Shown here: one piece after another, positions 17,778 through 26,557 of the stretch
Position numbering within the stretch: the stretch's first letter is position 1
Layout of the letters: the number at the start of each line of letters is the position of its first letter
Origin: Bacteroidota bacterium
GTDB lineage: Bacteria > Bacteroidota > Bacteroidia > B-17B0 > Aurantibacillaceae
NCBI GenBank assembly: GCA_963169355.1
Contig: CAUJCR010000003.1
Span: 26,848 to 90,847, forward strand
DNA length: 64,000 bases
Reading direction: 5' to 3'
Notes under the pieces: model-generated
What the model saw: the letters and a program-made list of their open reading frames with translations, nothing else
The model's database searches: none
What the model was told of the DNA's origin: nothing
Position numbers and translations under genes: made by a program

Positions 17778-20700
17778 ATGTTTAAAAAATTCATACAACG
17801 CCCCATTCTCTCACTTGTAATATCTTTGTTTATTACACTATTAGGACTATTGGCTGTTTTTCAATTACCAATTACTCAATATCCTGATATTGCACCTCCC
17901 GCAGTAAACGTAACCACTAAATACACAGGTGCAAATGCCGAAGTGTGTTCTAAAGCTGTTGTAATTCCTTTAGAACGAGCAATCAATGGCGTTCCTGGAA
18001 TGGATTACATGACCTCGGTTTCTGGAAATGATGGTACAAGTATTATACAAGTATATTTTAAAATAGGAACAAATCCTGATTTAGCAGCAGTAAACGTACA
18101 AAACCGCGTAGCCACTGTATTAGACGAGTTGCCTGAAGAGGTTATCAAAGCAGGTGTATCTACCGAAAAAGAAGTAAACAGTATGTTGCTTTATTTAAAC
18201 TTACTAAGTAGTGATACCACTATTGATGAAAAATTTATTTACAATTTTGCCGATATAAATGTTTTAGCTGAGCTTAAACGTATTGATGGAGTTGGATTTG
18301 CTGATATCATGGGGCAAAGAGAATATGCTATGCGTGTGTGGCTTAAACCATCAAAACTAGATGCTTATGAAATATCTGCAGAAGAAATAATTACTCAATT
18401 AAGGGCTCAAAATGTAGAGGCGGCTCCTGGTAAAATTGGCGAAAGCTCAGGTAGAAAATCACAATCACTACAATATGTGTTACGATACACCGGAAAATTA
18501 ACACAAAAAGAACAATATGAAAACATTGTTATAAAAACAACCCCAACCGGTGAAATGCTGCGCTTAAAAGATGTGGCTGATATCGAATTTGGTTCGTTAG
18601 ATTATGATGTGCTTTCAAAAGAAAATGGTCAGCCTTCGGCGGCTATTGTTTTAAAACAACGACCAGGATCTAACGCCAGCCAAGTTATTAAAAACATTAA
18701 AGCTAGAATGGAATTTCTTAAAGAAACTTCTTTTCCTCCTGGGATGGATTACACCATCAGTTATGATGTGTCTCGATTTTTAGATGCCTCAATACACGAA
18801 GTAATTAAAACATTAATTGAAGCTTTTTTATTAGTAGCATTAGTTGTATTTATCTTTCTTCAAGATTGGCGTTCCACACTCATACCTGTTTTAGCGGTGC
18901 CAGTATCGCTCATAGGTACCTTTGCGTTTATGCAATTATTTGGTTTTTCTATTAACCTACTTACTTTATTTGCGCTTGTTTTAGCTATTGGTATTGTAGT
19001 GGATAATGCTATTGTGGTGGTAGAAGCTGTTCATGCCAAGATGGAAGAACATAATTCAGATCCAAAAACAGCCAGTATGCAAGCCATGGGAGAAATAGGC
19101 GGGGCAATCATTGCAATTACTTTAGTTATGTCTGCTGTTTTTATTCCTGTTGCATTTTTAAGTGGCCCAGTAGGTGTATTTTACCGACAATTTTCTATTA
19201 CAATGGCTATTTCTATTATCATCTCTGGAGTTAATGCCCTAACCTTAACTCCTGCATTGTGTGCCATTATTTTAAAAAACCCTCATCATCACGCTAAGCC
19301 AAATAATTTATTAAGCAAGTTCTTCGATAAATTTAATTACTACTACTTGTCAATTTCCGAAAAATACAGAAACATTTTAGGCTTATTTATAAATAGACGT
19401 ACTGTTACCTTAGCTGTATTGGTGGTGTTTTGTATTTTAACTTGGGGTGTTGCAAAAATATTACCTACTGGTTTCATTCCTTCCGAAGATCAAGGAACTA
19501 TTTATGCGAATGTTACTACGCCTGTTGGTGCTACCCTAGAAAGAACAGAAGCGGTAATGTTTGAAATAGATGAAGTTGCAAAAACCATCGAAGAAATTGA
19601 GTCAACATCAACGTTAGCTGGTTTTAGTATGATGACAGATGGTTCTGGGGCATCTTTTGGAATGAGCACTATTAGTTTAAAAGCTTGGAAAGATAGAAAC
19701 AAAACAGCTGATGAAATTATTACGCTTCTTGAAGAAAAAACAAAACATATTAAAGATGCCGAGATACAATTCTTTCCTCCTCCTGCGGTTCCTGGGTTTG
19801 GTAACGCTAGTGGATTTGAACTACGTTTGTTAGATAAAACAGGTTCGGGTAATTTACAACAAACCTACGATGTAACTCTAAAATTTATTGAAGAGGTAAA
19901 AAAGCGAAAAGAAATAAAAGACATTTTTACAAGCTTTAATCCTACATTTCCACAATACTTAATTCACATAGATCAAGATGTGGCTTCAAAAAAAGGTATA
20001 TCAGTAGATAATGCCATGAGTAATTTACAAACACTGATGGGAAGTTTTTACGCAACTAATTTTATTCGGTTTGGACAAATGTATAAAGTAATGCTGCAAG
20101 CCGACCCAAAGTATAGAGCACAACCAGAAGATATATTAAAACTGCGAGTTAAAAATAAAGACGGAGAAATGGTTCCATATTCTTTATTCAGTAAAATTGA
20201 AAGAATATATGGTCCCGAACAACTAACCCGCTATAACATGTACACTTCGGCGATGTTGAATGGAGAGGCGGCAGATGGATATAGTAGTGGTGATGCTATT
20301 AAGGCCATTGAAGAAGTAGCAAAAAGCACATTACCTCGTGGTTATAGTTATGATTGGTCGGGAATGACACGCGAAGAAATAGCATCTGGAAATCAGGTTA
20401 TATTTATTTTTTCTATTTGTTTAATTTTTGTGTATTTACTTTTATCCGCTCAATATGAAAGTTTCTTATTACCGCTTCCTGTTCTTTTATCATTACCTGT
20501 GGGTATTTTTGGTTCCTTATTTTTGTTATGGATTTTAGGTTTAGAGAATAATATTTATGCGCAAGTAGCCATGGTAATGCTTATTGGTTTACTTGGTAAA
20601 AACGCTATCTTAATTGTTGAATACGCAATAATAAAACAAAAACAAGGTTTAAGTGCCATAGAAGCCGCTAAAGAAGGAGCGATGGCTCGTTTAAGACCAA

Positions 20701-20897
20701 TTTTAATGACCTCGTTTGCTTTTATTGCAGGTTTAATTCCTTTAATGATGGCTTCTGGAGCTGGTGCCATTGGAAACAAAACCATTGGAACAGCAGCGGC
20801 AGGCGGTATGTTATTCGGAACCATTTTCGGGGTGCTCATAATTCCTGGTCTCTATGTTATGTTTGCAAAAAACAAACCCAAACATAAAAAACATTAA
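17778..20897 (+). CDS. RND multidrug efflux pump, HAE1 family (AcrB-like)
   Basis: The 1039-residue inner-membrane proton antiporter starts MFKKFIQRPILSLVISLFIT, typical of HAE-RND pumps. Two homologous halves each carry a periplasmic porter/docking loop. Helix 4 carries the proton-relay region LLTLFALVLAIGIVVDNAIVVVEAV with the Asp pair, and the matching Lys region is in the second half (MLIGLLGKNAILIVEYA). Length is normal for AcrB. Substrates cannot be predicted; amphiphilic drugs, bile-like compounds or detergents are usual. It lies between its adaptor and channel genes. Confidence 0.96.
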   Translation: MFKKFIQRPILSLVISLFITLLGLLAVFQLPITQYPDIAPPAVNVTTKYTGANAEVCSKAVVIPLERAINGVPGMDYMTSVSGNDGTSIIQVYFKIGTNPDLAAVNVQNRVATVLDELPEEVIKAGVSTEKEVNSMLLYLNLLSSDTTIDEKFIYNFADINVLAELKRIDGVGFADIMGQREYAMRVWLKPSKLDAYEISAEEIITQLRAQNVEAAPGKIGESSGRKSQSLQYVLRYTGKLTQKEQYENIVIKTTPTGEMLRLKDVADIEFGSLDYDVLSKENGQPSAAIVLKQRPGSNASQVIKNIKARMEFLKETSFPPGMDYTISYDVSRFLDASIHEVIKTLIEAFLLVALVVFIFLQDWRSTLIPVLAVPVSLIGTFAFMQLFGFSINLLTLFALVLAIGIVVDNAIVVVEAVHAKMEEHNSDPKTASMQAMGEIGGAIIAITLVMSAVFIPVAFLSGPVGVFYRQFSITMAISIIISGVNALTLTPALCAIILKNPHHHAKPNNLLSKFFDKFNYYYLSISEKYRNILGLFINRRTVTLAVLVVFCILTWGVAKILPTGFIPSEDQGTIYANVTTPVGATLERTEAVMFEIDEVAKTIEEIESTSTLAGFSMMTDGSGASFGMSTISLKAWKDRNKTADEIITLLEEKTKHIKDAEIQFFPPPAVPGFGNASGFELRLLDKTGSGNLQQTYDVTLKFIEEVKKRKEIKDIFTSFNPTFPQYLIHIDQDVASKKGISVDNAMSNLQTLMGSFYATNFIRFGQMYKVMLQADPKYRAQPEDILKLRVKNKDGEMVPYSLFSKIERIYGPEQLTRYNMYTSAMLNGEAADGYSSGDAIKAIEEVAKSTLPRGYSYDWSGMTREEIASGNQVIFIFSICLIFVYLLLSAQYESFLLPLPVLLSLPVGIFGSLFLLWILGLENNIYAQVAMVMLIGLLGKNAILIVEYAIIKQKQGLSAIEAAKEGAMARLRPILMTSFAFIAGLIPLMMASGAGAIGNKTIGTAAAGGMLFGTIFGVLIIPGLYVMFAKNKPKHKKH

Positions 20898-20918
20898 TAA
20901 ACTTTATAGTAATTAAAC

Positions 20919-22358
20919 ATGGTTAAAATAAAAATATATTTTTCATTCATTAGTTTGCTTATTATTCTTTCGTCGTGTAAAAGCACCCAATTACAAACAG
21001 AAACCGTTCACAACAAAATTCCAAAAACATTTCATTCGGCGTCTGACTCAACATCTAAACCAATTATTAAATGGAAAGAACTTTATTTTGATCCTTATTT
21101 AATTGCTTTAATCGATAGTGCGCTTATACATAATTTTGATTTAAAATTAGCCCTTCAAAAAATAGAACTTTCAAAAGCAAGTTTAAAATCAAATAAAGGT
21201 ATTAGGTTGCCAGAATTAGGGGCAACAGCTTCTGCTAGCCAACGTAAGTTTGGTGATTATACAATGGATGGTGTTGGAAATTATGATTCTAATTTATCTC
21301 CCAACTTAAACGACAAACAAAAAATACCAAACCCCTACCCTGACTACGTTGTAGGATTTCAAACATCTTGGGAAATTGATTTGTGGGGAAAATTAAAAAA
21401 CAAAAAGAAATCAGCGGCTAATCAGTTTATTGCTTCACAATACGGAAAGGATTTAATAACTACGCAATTAATAGCTGAAATTGCTAGCTCTTATTTTGAA
21501 TTACTTGCTTTAGATAAAGAAATACAAATTTTAAATGACAATATTAATTTACAACAAGCTGCTTTAGAACTTGTGATGGCACAAAAAGAAGTGGGCAGAG
21601 CTAATGAATTAGGTGTAAGCATGATGAAAGCTCAATTATTAAACTCAAAAGTATTTCACACCAAGGTTGAGCAAGAAATTATAAATATCGAAAGTCATTT
21701 GAATTATTTATGTGGCACTTATCCTAAAAGCATTTCGCGCGATACGGCATTTCTAGCTAAGAACATTCAAAAAATTATTGAAACAGGTGTGCCTAGCGAT
21801 TTATTAAAAAACAGACCCGACATAAAACAAGCTGAATATACTTTAAAAGCTGCTAATGCCGATGTAAAATCAGCACAAGCCGCCTTTTACCCCGCTTTAA
21901 ATATTAATGCAAATTTAGGATTACAGGCGTTTAATTCATTATTATTACTAGAAACACCTGCTTCGTTAGCTTATGGTGTTTTTGGTGGATTAACAGCGCC
22001 TTTATTAAATCGTAGAAAAATTAAAGCTGAATTAATGCTAAGTAAAGCCGAACAAAAACAGGCCTATATAAATTATGAAAAAACAATAAATACCAGTTTT
22101 AAAGAAGTTTTTGTTTCGGTAAATAATATCAAAAACAGTCAATCAATGTTATTATTAAAAAATGAAGAATCTCAAATTTTAAAAGAAAGTATTAGTACCG
22201 CACAAGACTTATTTAGAGCCGGTAGAGCTAATTACTTAGAAATTATAACGGCTCAAAAAAACGCATTACAATCTCAAATAGAACTTATTGATTTATACAA
22301 ACGCCAAAACCTAGCACTTATTAATCTTTATAAATCAATAGGTGGTGGCTGGCAATAA
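20919..22358 (+). CDS. Outer-membrane efflux lipoprotein, NodT/OprM-like
   Basis: The 479-residue protein has a lipoprotein signal peptide with lipobox LSSC (MVKIKIYFSFISLLIILSSC). The TolC-type motifs WWEL/WEIDLWGKL (here SWEIDLWGKLKNKK) and GVPSDLLKNRPDIKQAEYTLK are characteristic of the NodT subfamily. It completes the tripartite pump with the two genes upstream and converges on the next gene with a 2-bp gap. Confidence 0.94.
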   Translation: MVKIKIYFSFISLLIILSSCKSTQLQTETVHNKIPKTFHSASDSTSKPIIKWKELYFDPYLIALIDSALIHNFDLKLALQKIELSKASLKSNKGIRLPELGATASASQRKFGDYTMDGVGNYDSNLSPNLNDKQKIPNPYPDYVVGFQTSWEIDLWGKLKNKKKSAANQFIASQYGKDLITTQLIAEIASSYFELLALDKEIQILNDNINLQQAALELVMAQKEVGRANELGVSMMKAQLLNSKVFHTKVEQEIINIESHLNYLCGTYPKSISRDTAFLAKNIQKIIETGVPSDLLKNRPDIKQAEYTLKAANADVKSAQAAFYPALNINANLGLQAFNSLLLLETPASLAYGVFGGLTAPLLNRRKIKAELMLSKAEQKQAYINYEKTINTSFKEVFVSVNNIKNSQSMLLLKNEESQILKESISTAQDLFRAGRANYLEIITAQKNALQSQIELIDLYKRQNLALINLYKSIGGGWQ

Positions 22359-22360
22359 AA

Positions 22361-22804
22361 TTAATCGTCTGTTGGCTCAGCAGCTTGTTGAAAGCTCGCT
22401 TTTTTAGGTTTTACTTTTTTAGGCCAAAGTACGTTTATTAATTCATTATGTACACTAATCATAGAAGTACTCATTCCATTAATAATATCTACATCTTTAT
22501 TGGAGTTATTTTTCCATGTACGTACTACTTCTTCATAAGTACCATCTTCACGCACAATATAACACTTATGTAATTTTCCTTTTAATACTTCAGCTTTACC
22601 ATTATAGCAATTAGCCTTAGGTCCAATTCGTATGGTAATAATAACATCTGTATAAACACCATCAGCTACTTCCTCGGCACCTCTTTCTTCAAATCTAATG
22701 GCCCATTTATTATAACAGTTTAATTCTCTTGGTTCTTCTTTTTGAGCTTTCACTGAAGTAAATGCACACATTACAACAACTGTATAAAGTAATTTTTTAA
22801 TCAT
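22361..22804 (-). CDS. Secreted protein of unknown function
   Basis: The 147-residue protein has an N-terminal signal peptide ending VKAQ. The mature part has two cysteines (NCYNKWAIRFEERGAEEVADG and KANCYNGKAEVLKG) that could form a disulfide, and a Lys/Pro-rich C-terminus. No family recognised. It follows rpiB by 60 bp on the same strand. Confidence 0.65.
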   Translation of the reverse strand: MIKKLLYTVVVMCAFTSVKAQKEEPRELNCYNKWAIRFEERGAEEVADGVYTDVIITIRIGPKANCYNGKAEVLKGKLHKCYIVREDGTYEEVVRTWKNNSNKDVDIINGMSTSMISVHNELINVLWPKKVKPKKASFQQAAEPTDD

Positions 22805-22849
22805 AGTTATTCATTTTTTAGAAAGCTAAATATACAAAATATCTTATTT

Positions 22850-22877
22850 AACCCAAATTATACATTAGCAATCTATT
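22850..22877 (+). repeat. Solitary arm related to the 54157-54322 palindromic element
   Basis: The 28 bases starting AACCCAAATTATACATTAGC match 54155-54183 with two substitutions and one missing base, in the same orientation. It overlaps the 3' end of rpiB, whose final Asp-Cys-stop codons lie in this sequence. No second arm is visible nearby. Confidence 0.6.
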
Positions 22878-23293
22878 TTTTTAATTCTATCGGCATGTCT
22901 GCCGCCTTCAAATTGTGCGGTTAAAAAAGCATCTATACATTTTTGAGCTTCTTGGGTAGAAATATATCTTGCTGGTAAAGTTAAAATATTAGCGTCATTG
23001 TGTTGGCGCGCTAGCGCCGAAATTTCGGCATTCCAACATAAAGCAGCCCTAATACCATTATGTTTATTTGCACTCATGTTTATTCCATTACCGCTTCCAC
23101 ACATTAATATACCTAAATTAACCTCCTTATTTAATACAGCCATCGCTACAGCATGTCCAAAATCTGGATAATCTGCCCTTTCAGAACTATAACAGCCTTT
23201 ATCAATTACTTCAATGTTTTTAAATTTTAAATATGTTACTAATACTTCTTTTAATTCAAATCCAGCGTGGTCGCTACCTATTGCTATTTTCAT
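22865..23293 (-). CDS. rpiB: Ribose 5-phosphate isomerase B
   Basis: The 142-residue enzyme interconverts ribose 5-phosphate and ribulose 5-phosphate in the pentose phosphate pathway. N-terminal IAIGSDHAGFELKE, the active-site Cys/Thr region ILMCGSGNGINMSANK and FEGGRHADRI near the end are diagnostic of the RpiB/LacAB family. The last three codons and stop lie within a repeat arm shared with position 54155. Transcribed away from the long AT-rich intergenic region. Confidence 0.95.
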   Translation of the reverse strand: MKIAIGSDHAGFELKEVLVTYLKFKNIEVIDKGCYSSERADYPDFGHAVAMAVLNKEVNLGILMCGSGNGINMSANKHNGIRAALCWNAEISALARQHNDANILTLPARYISTQEAQKCIDAFLTAQFEGGRHADRIKKIDC

Positions 23294-23411
23294 AATAAAC
23301 TAATTTTAATTTATTTAATTTTGTTTAAAATTAATAATCAACGTTAATTAACACTCATAACAACACTGGCTGAAAATGAGTAATTTATACTACTTGCGAA
23401 TTAACAAAATA

Positions 23412-23425
23412 ACTGTGTAAAATTA
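23412..23425 (+). repeat. Left arm of a dispersed 14-bp inverted repeat
   Basis: ACTGTGTAAAATTA is the exact reverse complement of 23729-23742, about 300 bp away. Confidence 0.55.
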
Positions 23426-23725
23426 AATTTATAGTTAATAAGTTTCAGTAATTATTTACCCATTTGTTAATAGCTATTTTTACTTAGCTAAAATTTTCAT
23501 CTTTCAAAATTTATTTTCAATTATTACTTGAAACAAATTATTCATTTATTACCCATTTATTAACTGTTTTTTATGACAATTTCATTCTATTTAATTAACC
23601 ATACTTGATTAAAATCAGTTTGTTGATTATGATAGATACACTTTATTTTCAATAGATTAGTAATTTATAAAGCGTTTAATAATTGTTAATTGAGTGTTAT
23701 TATTATAAAAAGCAAGCTATTAAAA

Positions 23726-23742
23726 GTGTAATTTTACACAGT
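23726..23742 (+). promoter_or_regulatory. Candidate operator dyad upstream of nadA
   Basis: GTGTAA-TT-TTACAC (23726-23739) is a local dyad about 65 bp before the nadA start. Bases 23729-23742 are also the right arm of the dispersed inverted repeat. The regulator is unknown; an NAD-biosynthesis repressor is a guess. Confidence 0.35.
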
Positions 23743-23803
23743 ATTAACAGCTTATAATATACTACCATAATTTTAAATTTAATTTCTTTTATTATTATAT
23801 ATT

Positions 23804-24781
23804 ATGAATTTAGAAAAAGGATACCTCGAAAAAAAAATTGATCCAGCTCTTGATTTGTTCAAAGAGATTTCGCATCTTAAGAAAGAAAAGAATGCAATCA
23901 TCTTAGCGCATTACTATCAAGACCCTGATATTCAAGATATTGCAGACTTTATTGGAGATAGTTTAGGGCTTGCTCAACAAGCTGCAAAATCAAATGCAGA
24001 TATCATTTTATTTGCTGGTGTTCATTTTATGGCCGAAACAGCTAAAATTTTAAAACCAAAAGCAAAAGTTTTAATTCCTGATTTGAATGCTGGATGTTCT
24101 TTAGCTGATTCTTGTCCTCCACAAAAATTTTCTGATTTTATTCAATCACATCCTGATCATGTTGTATTAAGTTATATTAATTGTAGTGCTGATATAAAGG
24201 TATTAACAGATATTATTGTAACATCATCTAACGCTGTTCAAATAGTAGAATCGTTTCCTAAAGATCAAAAAATAATTTTTGCACCCGATAAAAATTTAGG
24301 AGCTTATATTAATAAGCTTACAGGAAGAAATATGGTATTATGGAATGGTAGTTGCGAAGTACATGAAATTTTTAGTTTAGAAAAATTAATTCAATTAAAA
24401 GCACAACATCCTAAAGCTATAACCTTAGCTCATCCAGAGTGTGAAGAAGCTATTTTACAACACGCAGATTTTATTGGTAGTACATCAGCTTTATTAAATT
24501 ACAGTAAAAAATCAAATGATAAAGAATTTATTGTTTTAACTGAGCCTGGTATTATTTACCAAATGGAAAAAGCTAGTCCTGATAAAACTTTTATTCCAGC
24601 GCCACCTAATAATAATTGTGCTTGTAATAATTGTCCTTATATGAAATTAAATACCTTAGAAAAAATTTATATTGCATTAAAATATGAGCAACCAGAGATT
24701 TTAATGGATGAAGTTTTAATGCAAAAAGCCAAACAACCTATTGATAAAATGCTTGAATTATCTGCAAAATTTGGACTTTAA
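23804..24781 (+). CDS. nadA: Quinolinate synthase
   Basis: The 325-residue 4Fe-4S enzyme condenses iminoaspartate with dihydroxyacetone phosphate to quinolinate in de novo NAD synthesis. [20 protein letters not shown] is the N-terminal signature. Candidate cluster cysteines are in [24 protein letters not shown] and the C-terminal [19 protein letters not shown]. nadB and nadC are not adjacent. Monocistronic by spacing. Confidence 0.95.
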   Translation: MNLEKGYLEKKIDPALDLFKEISHLKKEKNAIILAHYYQDPDIQDIADFIGDSLGLAQQAAKSNADIILFAGVHFMAETAKILKPKAKVLIPDLNAGCSLADSCPPQKFSDFIQSHPDHVVLSYINCSADIKVLTDIIVTSSNAVQIVESFPKDQKIIFAPDKNLGAYINKLTGRNMVLWNGSCEVHEIFSLEKLIQLKAQHPKAITLAHPECEEAILQHADFIGSTSALLNYSKKSNDKEFIVLTEPGIIYQMEKASPDKTFIPAPPNNNCACNNCPYMKLNTLEKIYIALKYEQPEILMDEVLMQKAKQPIDKMLELSAKFGL

Positions 24782-24835
24782 ATAAATTATTATATTTCAT
24801 TTAAAAATTCTAAATTAGTAGATTAAATTTTTTTA

Positions 24836-26557
24836 GTGAAGTTTTTTAAAAACAATATGTTCCTATTTTTTTCAAATTACTGTCTAGTAATTTGTTGTTT
24901 TATATTTTTTAGTATTAATCTTATTTCTCAAACCATTAATCCTAATGGTTATAATATATTTTATTACGAAAATGGAGCTAAATCATCAGAAGGAACTATG
25001 CGTGATGGAAAAGCAGATGGTTATTGGAAAAATTATTATAAAAATGGAAATTTAAAAATAGAAGGAAATCGTAAAAATTTTCAATTAGATAGTGTTTGGA
25101 AATTTTATAACGAAAAAGGTAAACTTACTAAATCTGTTAATTACCTTGAAGGTAAAAAAAATGGCTATACATTTAATTACGATACTAATCAATTAGTTGT
25201 AAGTAAAGAGCTATTTGTTAATGATATTAAACAAGGTAATACCATAACTTACTACCAATCTGGTAAAACAAAATTAGTAACGCCTTATGTAAAAGGAAAA
25301 CCAGATGGTTATGCTTATGAATATTCAGAAGATTCATTAATTATTTCAATAATGAAATATCAAGGAGGAATTTTAGCAAGTGTTGAACGTTTAAATAGAA
25401 AAGATAAAAATGGTAAAAAACAAGGCGTTTGGAAAGAATTTTACGACGATGGTAAATTAAAAGAAGAAAAAAAATATAAAGATGATATTATAGATGGCTA
25501 CGTTAAAACTTTTGATACTAAAGGAAATTTAACTAATACACAAAAATTTGATAATGGTAAACAAGTTAAAAATGCACCCGAATTAGCTAAATTAGATGTA
25601 TATAAAGATTACTACGAAGATGGAACCATGAAATATGAAGGTGGATATATTAATGGACTTCCTGTGGGAACGCATTATCATTATAAACAAAAATATGTTT
25701 GCGATTCATTACCAGTATCAAGAGATGATACAAGTGATGTAATGATAAAAAAATACGTTTGTAGAAATCAGCCTGTACCCGATTCAGCCATTATTTATGA
25801 AGAAGGTATTAAATTAGCTTATGGTGCCGTAGATAGTTTAAGAAATAAAATAGGTATTTGGACAGAATATCATAATTCAGGTGAATTTAGAGGTAAAGGA
25901 TTATATGCTAATGATAAACGTGTAGGCGAATGGATATTTTATTATCCAAATAAACAAATTGAACAAAAAGGAAAATACGATAAAAAAGGAAAGGCTCAGG
26001 GCGAATGGAAATGGTATTATGAAAATGGTGCTTTAATGCGTGATGAATTTTATATTGATAACAAACGTGATGGTATGATGAATGAATATACCGAAGACGG
26101 AAAAATTATTACTAAAGGAGAATTTATAGAAGACATGCAAGAAGGACTTTGGATATACGAAACACCAGAATATAAAGAAATTGGTAAATATGTAAATGAT
26201 AAACCAGATAGCCTTTGGAAAAGTTATTATATGCCTAAAGAAAAAATACGATTTGAAGGTAAATTTTTAAATGGCGACCCCGAAGGAAAACATGTGTGGT
26301 ATTACGAAAATGGTAGAAAATGGATTGAAGGTTTTTATGTTGGTGGCATGAAACAAAATGATTGGAAATTTTATGATGAAAGAGGCGTTAATTACTTAAC
26401 TATTTTTTATGAAAATGATATTGAAAGAAAATTTCAGGGAGTTAAAATATTACCTACTTACGAAGAAAGTTTAAGAGATTACTCTCCTGCTAACCAAAAA
26501 CCAGATAAAACAATACTTTTAGATAAAACTAAAAATGAAAAAAATAACGAAGAATAA
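24836..26557 (+). CDS. Secreted MORN-variant (YwqK-like) repeat protein
   Basis: The 573-residue protein has a hydrophobic N-terminal signal (ending near NLISQT) and at least ten beta-hairpin repeats of the toxin-antitoxin YwqK/MORN_2 type. The pattern is G-x-W-x-x-Y-Y-x-N-G-x-L with E-G-x-Y-x-x-G-K-x-x-G, for example WKNYYKNGNLKIEGNRKN and GEWKWYYENGALMRDEFYID. Translation probably starts at GTG 24836; ATG 24857 is an alternative. Such proteins are common and uncharacterised in Bacteroidota. The 3' end overlaps the histidine kinase gene by 23 bp, indicating co-transcription. Confidence 0.8.
   Translation: MKFFKNNMFLFFSNYCLVICCFIFFSINLISQTINPNGYNIFYYENGAKSSEGTMRDGKADGYWKNYYKNGNLKIEGNRKNFQLDSVWKFYNEKGKLTKSVNYLEGKKNGYTFNYDTNQLVVSKELFVNDIKQGNTITYYQSGKTKLVTPYVKGKPDGYAYEYSEDSLIISIMKYQGGILASVERLNRKDKNGKKQGVWKEFYDDGKLKEEKKYKDDIIDGYVKTFDTKGNLTNTQKFDNGKQVKNAPELAKLDVYKDYYEDGTMKYEGGYINGLPVGTHYHYKQKYVCDSLPVSRDDTSDVMIKKYVCRNQPVPDSAIIYEEGIKLAYGAVDSLRNKIGIWTEYHNSGEFRGKGLYANDKRVGEWIFYYPNKQIEQKGKYDKKGKAQGEWKWYYENGALMRDEFYIDNKRDGMMNEYTEDGKIITKGEFIEDMQEGLWIYETPEYKEIGKYVNDKPDSLWKSYYMPKEKIRFEGKFLNGDPEGKHVWYYENGRKWIEGFYVGGMKQNDWKFYDERGVNYLTIFYENDIERKFQGVKILPTYEESLRDYSPANQKPDKTILLDKTKNEKNNEE

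Larger units (their letters stand above)
23294..23803. other. 510-bp very AT-rich divergent intergenic region with repeats
   Basis: There is no gene. The region separates divergent rpiB and nadA and is by far the longest gene-free stretch here. It contains a 14-bp perfect inverted pair (23412-23425 and 23729-23742), directly repeated ACCCATTT(G/A)TTAA (23458-23470 and 23551-23563) and a repeated AGTAATTTATA (23379-23389, 23659-23669). It must hold both promoters. No convincing DnaA box cluster (TTATCCACA) was found, so an origin assignment is not supported directly. Confidence 0.5.

Noticed and set aside
23294..23803. Direct claim that this is oriC
   Set aside because: No cluster of TTATCCACA-type DnaA boxes could be found; AT-richness and repeats alone are not enough.
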